Shown: piece by piece, positions 60,063 through 64,000 of the stretch
Position numbering within the stretch: position 1 is the stretch's first letter
Layout of the letters: each line of letters opens with the position of its first letter
Assembly (NCBI RefSeq): GCF_003258295.1
Contig: NZ_QKYN01000040.1
Span: 86,113 to 150,112, forward strand
Reading direction: 5' to 3'
Source of the DNA: Streptacidiphilus pinicola
GTDB taxonomy: Bacteria; Actinomycetota; Actinomycetes; Streptomycetales; Streptomycetaceae
Length of the DNA stretch: 64,000 nt
Made by a program: the position numbers and the translations under genes
Notes under the pieces: generated by a model
What the model was told of the DNA's origin: nothing
Database searches by the model: none
The model's input: the letters and a program-made list of their open reading frames with translations, nothing else

Positions 60063-62225
60063 ATGTCGCTCCTGTCCCCCAAGAAGGGCGCCGTGCACGA
60101 CGCCCCGCAGCTTCCCCCGCACGCAGCCGGGCCGGGCGGCCGGGGCGGAGGGCATCGGCGGGTCGCCGCCGGGCTGCTCGAACCGCGGATGCTGCTGAGC
60201 TCCCTGCCGGAGGCGCTGCGCAAGCTCCGCCCCCGCACGATGGTGAAGAACCCGGTGCTGTTCGTGGTCGAGGTCGGCGGCGTGCTGACCACCCTGTCCG
60301 CTGTGATGCACGCCAGCGTGTTCGCCTGGGTGATCAGCGGTTGGCTCTGGCTGACCGTGGTGTTCGCCAACCTGGCCGAGGCCGTGGCCGAGGGGCGCGG
60401 ACGCGCCCAGGCGGTGAGCCTGCGGCGAGCGCGCACGGACACCACCGCACGCCTGCTCAAGCTTTGGCGCCCCTACCAGCAGGACTTCCACCACGAGGTC
60501 ATCCCCGCCTCCGAACTGCGGCCGCTGGACTGCGTACTGGTCGAGGCCGGGGAGATCATCCCCGGGGACGGCGACGTGATCGGCGGCGTGGCCTCCGTGG
60601 ACGAGTCGGCGATCACCGGGGAGTCCGCGCCGGTGATCCGGGCCGCCGCGAGCGACCACTCCGGCGTCACGGGCGGGACCAGGGTCCTGTCGGACCGGCT
60701 CGTCGTCCGCATCACCTCGCGCCCTGGCCAGACCTTCCTGGACCGGATGATCGCCCTCGTCGAGGGGGCGACACGGCAGAAGACGCCGAACGAGATCGCG
60801 TTGAGCATGCTGCTGACCTCGCTGACCATCATTTTCGTCATGGTCGTCGTGGCGATCCAGCCGATGGCCTCCTACGCCGGCGCCGAGCAGAGCACGGTCG
60901 TGCTGGTCGCCCTGCTGGTGACGCTGATCCCAACCACGATCGGGGCGCTGCTGTCCGCCATCGGCATCGCGGGCATGGACCGTCTGGTGCAGCGCAATGT
61001 GCTGGCCATGTCGGGCCGCGCGGTCGAGGCGGCCGGGGACGTGTCGACGCTGCTGCTCGACAAGACCGGCACGATCACCTTCGGCAACCGCCGCGCGGCC
61101 GCATTCCTCCCCTTGCCGGGCGTCGACCCGCTGCAGCTGGCGCAGGCAGCGCAGGTCTCCAGCCTCGCGGACGAGACCCCGGAAGGCAGGTCGGTGGTGA
61201 GGCTGGCCAAGCAGGAATACGGGCTCGACCTGCCTAGCGAGGGTGCGCTCGGGCAAGCAACGTTCGTACCGTTCAGCGCCCAGACCCGGATGAGCGGCGT
61301 CGACATGCGCTGGCAGGACGGGACCGTCACGCGCGTCCGCAAGGGCGCCGCGGCGTCGGTCGCCGGCTGGGTCACCCAGTCCGGCGGAACCGTCCCCGAC
61401 GACGCGGCGCGCACCGCCGACGCCATCGCCGCGGCGGGCGGGACGCCGCTGCTGGTCGCCCTGGAGGACGCCTACGGCATCGCCGTGCTAGGTGTCGTCC
61501 ACCTCAAGGACGTCGTCAAGCCCGGCATCCGCGAGCGCTTCGCGGACCTGCGCCGGATGGGCATCCGCACCGTCATGGTCACGGGAGACAACCCCCGCAC
61601 GGCTGCCGCGATCGCGGCGGAGGCGGGCGTTGACGACTTCCTGGCCGAGGCCACCCCCGAGGACAAGCTCGCCCTGATCCGTCGCGAGCAGGAGGGCGGA
61701 CAGCTCGTCGCCATGACGGGCGACGGCACCAACGACGCGCCCGCGCTGGCCCAGGCGGACGTCGGCGTCGCCATGAACACCGGCACGTCGGCCGCCAAGG
61801 AGGCCGGCAACATGGTCGACCTCGACTCCAACCCGACCAAGCTCCTGGAGATCGTCGAGGTCGGCAAACAACTGCTGATCACACGCGGGGCGTTGACGAC
61901 GTTCTCGATCGTCAACGACGTGGCCAAGTACTTCGCCATCATCCCGGCGATGTTCGCGGGGGCGTATCCGGGGCTCGCGGCTCTCAACATCATGGGCCTG
62001 CACAGCGCCCGGTCCGCCGTGGTCTCGGCGATCATCTTCAACGCCGTCATCATCGTGGCGCTGATCCCGCTGGCGCTGCGCGGCGTCCGCTACACGCCCT
62101 CCTCGGCGGCGGACCTGCTGCGGCGGAACCTGCTGGTCTACGGAGCCGGCGGGCTCGTCCTGCCATTCGTCGGCATCAAGCTGATCGACCTGACCGTGGT
62201 GCAGTTCATCCCCGGACTCGGCTGA
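60063..62225 (+). CDS. kdpB: Potassium-transporting ATPase B subunit, orphan
   Basis: 720 residues; GGAAGAGG about 10 nt before ATG 60063. P-type ATPase motifs: [14 protein letters not shown] with phosphorylated Asp333, [31 protein letters not shown] and [20 protein letters not shown]. Seven helices with the KdpB-specific [25 protein letters not shown] and [14 protein letters not shown]. In Kdp systems KdpB hydrolyses ATP while KdpA carries K+ and KdpC/KdpF stabilise. None of these, nor KdpDE, is adjacent: the upstream gene is on the other strand and a CDF-like gene converges on the 3' end. The N-terminal 40 residues are an extra polar extension. Confidence 0.95.
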   Translation: MSLLSPKKGAVHDAPQLPPHAAGPGGRGGGHRRVAAGLLEPRMLLSSLPEALRKLRPRTMVKNPVLFVVEVGGVLTTLSAVMHASVFAWVISGWLWLTVVFANLAEAVAEGRGRAQAVSLRRARTDTTARLLKLWRPYQQDFHHEVIPASELRPLDCVLVEAGEIIPGDGDVIGGVASVDESAITGESAPVIRAAASDHSGVTGGTRVLSDRLVVRITSRPGQTFLDRMIALVEGATRQKTPNEIALSMLLTSLTIIFVMVVVAIQPMASYAGAEQSTVVLVALLVTLIPTTIGALLSAIGIAGMDRLVQRNVLAMSGRAVEAAGDVSTLLLDKTGTITFGNRRAAAFLPLPGVDPLQLAQAAQVSSLADETPEGRSVVRLAKQEYGLDLPSEGALGQATFVPFSAQTRMSGVDMRWQDGTVTRVRKGAAASVAGWVTQSGGTVPDDAARTADAIAAAGGTPLLVALEDAYGIAVLGVVHLKDVVKPGIRERFADLRRMGIRTVMVTGDNPRTAAAIAAEAGVDDFLAEATPEDKLALIRREQEGGQLVAMTGDGTNDAPALAQADVGVAMNTGTSAAKEAGNMVDLDSNPTKLLEIVEVGKQLLITRGALTTFSIVNDVAKYFAIIPAMFAGAYPGLAALNIMGLHSARSAVVSAIIFNAVIIVALIPLALRGVRYTPSSAADLLRRNLLVYGAGGLVLPFVGIKLIDLTVVQFIPGLG

Positions 62226-62925
62226 GGAGCGTCGGGCCTTCCGGCTCCGCCCCACCCGCCGGACGCTCCGGTTCTCGCGGCCGGAGCGTCCGCACGCCTT
62301 CGCGGAGCAGCACCAGGGCGATCAGCAGGGCGGCGAGCGGGTCCGCCCACCACCAGCCGAAGTGCTCGTCGGTATAGAGGCCGACCAGCCCAGCCAGCGC
62401 GAGCGCGCCGCCGACGAGGGAGAGGATTCCGTCACCGCGCAGGGCCGGATGGTGGAGGAGCCGGCCCAGCCGTGCCTTCACCAGGCCGAGCGGCGGAAGC
62501 AGCACCACGGAACACACGAGCAGGATCAACGACGGGCCGCCCCGGCCCAGGTGTGCTCCGCTCGCCAACAGTTCCACCGACTGGACCAGCACGTACGTGG
62601 CGGCCGCCAGCATCGCGGTCGCCACGGCCCTCGTGGCGACCCGTTCGTTCCGCCCCCGCCCCGCGGTCGCACCGGGGCGATCCCGCTCCGCGCGGAAGAG
62701 CCACACCAGGACGGCGGACGCCGAACCGTCGATCAGCGAGCCGAGCCCGAACGCCAGCAGCGATACCGATCCCGTGAGCGCCCCCGCCGCGAGGGAGGCC
62801 AGTCCGGCGTATGCAGCCCACGCCACGGACGCGGCGCAGGCGATGACCGCGCCCTCGACGCGCCGGGCGCGCACGGCTACCGGGGCACCGCTGCGGCTCA
62901 GCACGGTAAGTCGGTGCCCCGTCAT
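62206..62925 (-). CDS. CDF/cation-efflux-like membrane protein
   Basis: 239 residues from ATG 62925 with GGAGG upstream. Five or six helices: [105 protein letters not shown] and [20 protein letters not shown]. The pattern matches the transmembrane part of cation diffusion facilitators, but the HxxxD sites are degenerate (SLIDGS, LRGDG) and the cytosolic domain is missing, so metal transport is uncertain. The 3' end overlaps kdpB by 20 bp. Confidence 0.78.
   Translation of the reverse strand: MTGHRLTVLSRSGAPVAVRARRVEGAVIACAASVAWAAYAGLASLAAGALTGSVSLLAFGLGSLIDGSASAVLVWLFRAERDRPGATAGRGRNERVATRAVATAMLAAATYVLVQSVELLASGAHLGRGGPSLILLVCSVVLLPPLGLVKARLGRLLHHPALRGDGILSLVGGALALAGLVGLYTDEHFGWWWADPLAALLIALVLLREGVRTLRPREPERPAGGAEPEGPTLLSRVRG
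62260..62292. terminator. 12-bp stem hairpin downstream of kdpB
   Basis: CGGACGCTCCGG (62260-62271), 9-nt loop, exact complement 62281-62292, 35 bp past the kdpB stop and inside the last codons of the convergent CDF-like gene. Confidence 0.55.
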
Positions 62926-63227
62926 GTCCGCTCCTCCACGCCGCCCACGTCCGCTCCGTTCGTCCCCGTCCGACCGGCTGCTCCCATCGTCCCTGCGCGC
63001 TCCGTCGGGCATGTCCCGCCGCGCGCGTCTTGACGCGGTCCCGACGCGCGCGCGGCCAATCCTGACGCCATCACTACGCGGGGCTCTCGGGCAGCGCGTA
63101 CAGAACGACCTGCCGCATCTCTTCGAACCCGATGCGCTTGCAGCCGATCTAAGGCGCGCCGATGGGTGTCCGTCTCCTGAATCGCCGTTGACTCAGGAGC
63201 GTTGACGCCGCGCGAAAGGCCTGAGGA
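62926..63227. other. Gene-free region
   Basis: No intact gene. It holds the leader of the CDF-like gene and, at 63074-63148, a possible C-terminal gene remnant. Confidence 0.5.
63074..63148 (-). pseudogene. Possible C-terminal remnant, GNAT-like
   Basis: The minus strand reads IGCKRIGFEEMRQVVLYALP and SPA then TAG. The IGFxExRQxxLY pattern resembles the last strand region of GNAT acetyltransferases. A stop codon lies directly upstream in frame, so at most 24 codons remain. Tentative. Confidence 0.22.
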
Positions 63228-63572
63228 TCAGAGCCCGACGTCGCGGCTGCGCACGTCGGCCAGCGATTCGCGGCGGACCAGCAGCCGCGCCGTCCCGCCG
63301 GTGACCGCGACGACCGGGGGGCGGCCGACGAGGTTGTAGCCCGAGGCCAAGGAGAGGTGGTAGGCGCCCGAGGCCGGCACGGCCAGCAGGTCGCCCGGCC
63401 GGATGTCCGCCGGGAGTTCGACCCCGGCGGCCAGCACGTCGCCCGCCTCGCAGTGACGGCCCACGACCTGCACCGGTCGCAGCTCCGCGCTCGCGGCGCG
63501 ACCGACCAGACGGGGCGCGTAACGCACCCCGTACAGTGCCGGACGCGGGTTGTCGCTCATGCCCCCGTCGAC
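63228..63572 (-). pseudogene. C-terminal fragment of diaminopimelate decarboxylase (lysA)
   Basis: About 115 residues in frame from AVDGGMSDNPRPALYG through GRHCEAGDVLAAGVELP and SGAYHLSLASGYN to the stop. These are the conserved C-terminal blocks of LysA, including the CEAGDVL substrate-site motif and the Tyr of SGYN. The PLP barrel with its lysine is missing; upstream, the frame runs into unrelated sequence with no ribosome site. The break near 63572 marks a recombination or deletion point. The functional lysA must be elsewhere. Confidence 0.75.
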
Positions 63573-63796
63573 GGCCTCAGGCCGCGCGCACACTTCCCGT
63601 CTGTCACACGGCGCTCCCCCCTCTCGGGACGGCCGTCCCGAGAGGGGCGACGCGGGCGACAAGGCAGCGTCAGAGTCAGACGCTCCGGCGCAGCGATCGC
63701 GTCAAGACAGAGCGCACGGCAACCGGGCGGGTGATCCCATGGATCTTGAAGAGCGGCGACGAGAATATGCGCCGCGAACCCCGGAGGCGAACGGCC

Positions 63797-63958
63797 ATGA
63801 GCCAGCAAGTCATCACCGCCCCACTCGAGCCGGCGGAGCAGTGGGAGCCCGTGTGGCCCCTTCCCCAGCCGCAACCGCGCGCGACCGACGACACCGATGA
63901 CGGCGCCGAGCCGAACTTCCACGCCAACTGCCGCATTGCCGCTCGGTTCCTGATGTAG
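63797..63958 (+). CDS. 53-residue peptide with single Cys near C-terminus, possible RiPP-type precursor
   Basis: ATG 63797 with CGGAGGCG upstream (good spacing). An acidic, proline- and tryptophan-rich N-terminal part (EPAEQWEPVWPLPQPQP, then DDTDDGAEP) resembles a leader; the end NFHANCRIAARFLM is compact, basic and hydrophobic, with one Cys. No signal peptide. I do not recognise a precursor family, and no modification enzyme is inside the window, which ends 42 bp later. It may equally be an ordinary small protein. Confidence 0.55.
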   Translation: MSQQVITAPLEPAEQWEPVWPLPQPQPRATDDTDDGAEPNFHANCRIAARFLM

Positions 63959-64000
63959 TCGCGGGCGCCGCACGTCAGGGACACGCCCCGACCCCCCCCC

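Noticed and set aside
63959..64000. Terminal run of C residues
   Set aside because: Falls at the window edge and may be an ordinary homopolymer or sequencing artefact; no function can be assigned.

Overview
The window is very GC-rich DNA (about 70 percent or more) with GTG and TTG starts, GTGA start/stop overlaps and many secreted or lectin-tagged enzymes. Gene content (DUF5994-type proteins, SpoIIE-type phosphatases, flotillin-like protein, ricin-lectin glycosidases, XRE-NB-ARC-TPR regulator) points to a Streptomyces-like actinomycete chromosome (Streptomyces, Kitasatospora or Streptacidiphilus). I saw no rRNA, tRNA, CRISPR array or intact insertion sequence.

Layout. (1) 1-6302: a divergent sugar-catabolic cluster. 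Leftward: ThuA protein, Gfo/Idh/MocA oxidoreductase and a GH38 alpha-mannosidase cut by the window edge. Rightward: hydroxyacid dehydrogenase, ROK kinase and a second ThuA protein. A good leftward promoter and an inverted repeat lie between the arms. (2) 6413-13288: secreted proteins, an XRE-NB-ARC-TPR (STAND) regulator, and a divergent pair of secreted proteins, one a complete S53 peptidase. (3) 13296-18561: a small regulator/detoxification locus (AraC, cupin, hydrolase, two TetR, SDR) with matching palindromes and with decayed MFS and monooxygenase fragments. (4) 18658-31237: a stress/signalling island with four DUF5994-type paralogues, two SpoIIE phosphatases carrying PAS or PAS/GAF sensors, a CBS protein, cold-shock protein, DEAD-box helicase, flotillin-like protein and several tiny proteins. 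Two of its leftward transcripts share a 40-bp upstream element. (5) 31413-39601: carbohydrate enzymes: secreted GH59 and GH95-like enzymes with ricin lectin domains, an FGE-fold protein without catalytic cysteines, and a GH15 enzyme. (6) 39855-62925: respiration, ion and pH homeostasis: a lone cytochrome c oxidase subunit I, cydAB, a ClC channel, aldose epimerase, an SDR, a cation/proton antiporter, GMC oxidoreductase, cyclase, DUF389, glutamate decarboxylase, an LprG/P55-like lipoprotein-exporter pair, an orphan kdpB and a CDF-like protein. (7) 63074-63958: gene debris (a decapitated lysA, possibly an acetyltransferase tail) and a 53-residue peptide with one cysteine near its C-terminus.

Operons are mostly read from 4-nt GTGA overlaps: ROK-thuA, ctaD-small membrane protein, cydB-clc, clc-galM, lipoprotein-MFS. 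Several convergent pairs are separated by hairpins that contain their stop codons. The best candidates for something undescribed are the DUF5994/SpoIIE island with its shared upstream element, the orphan kdpB, and the cysteine-containing small peptide at the right end. All functions are inferred from motifs and context; no database search was possible.
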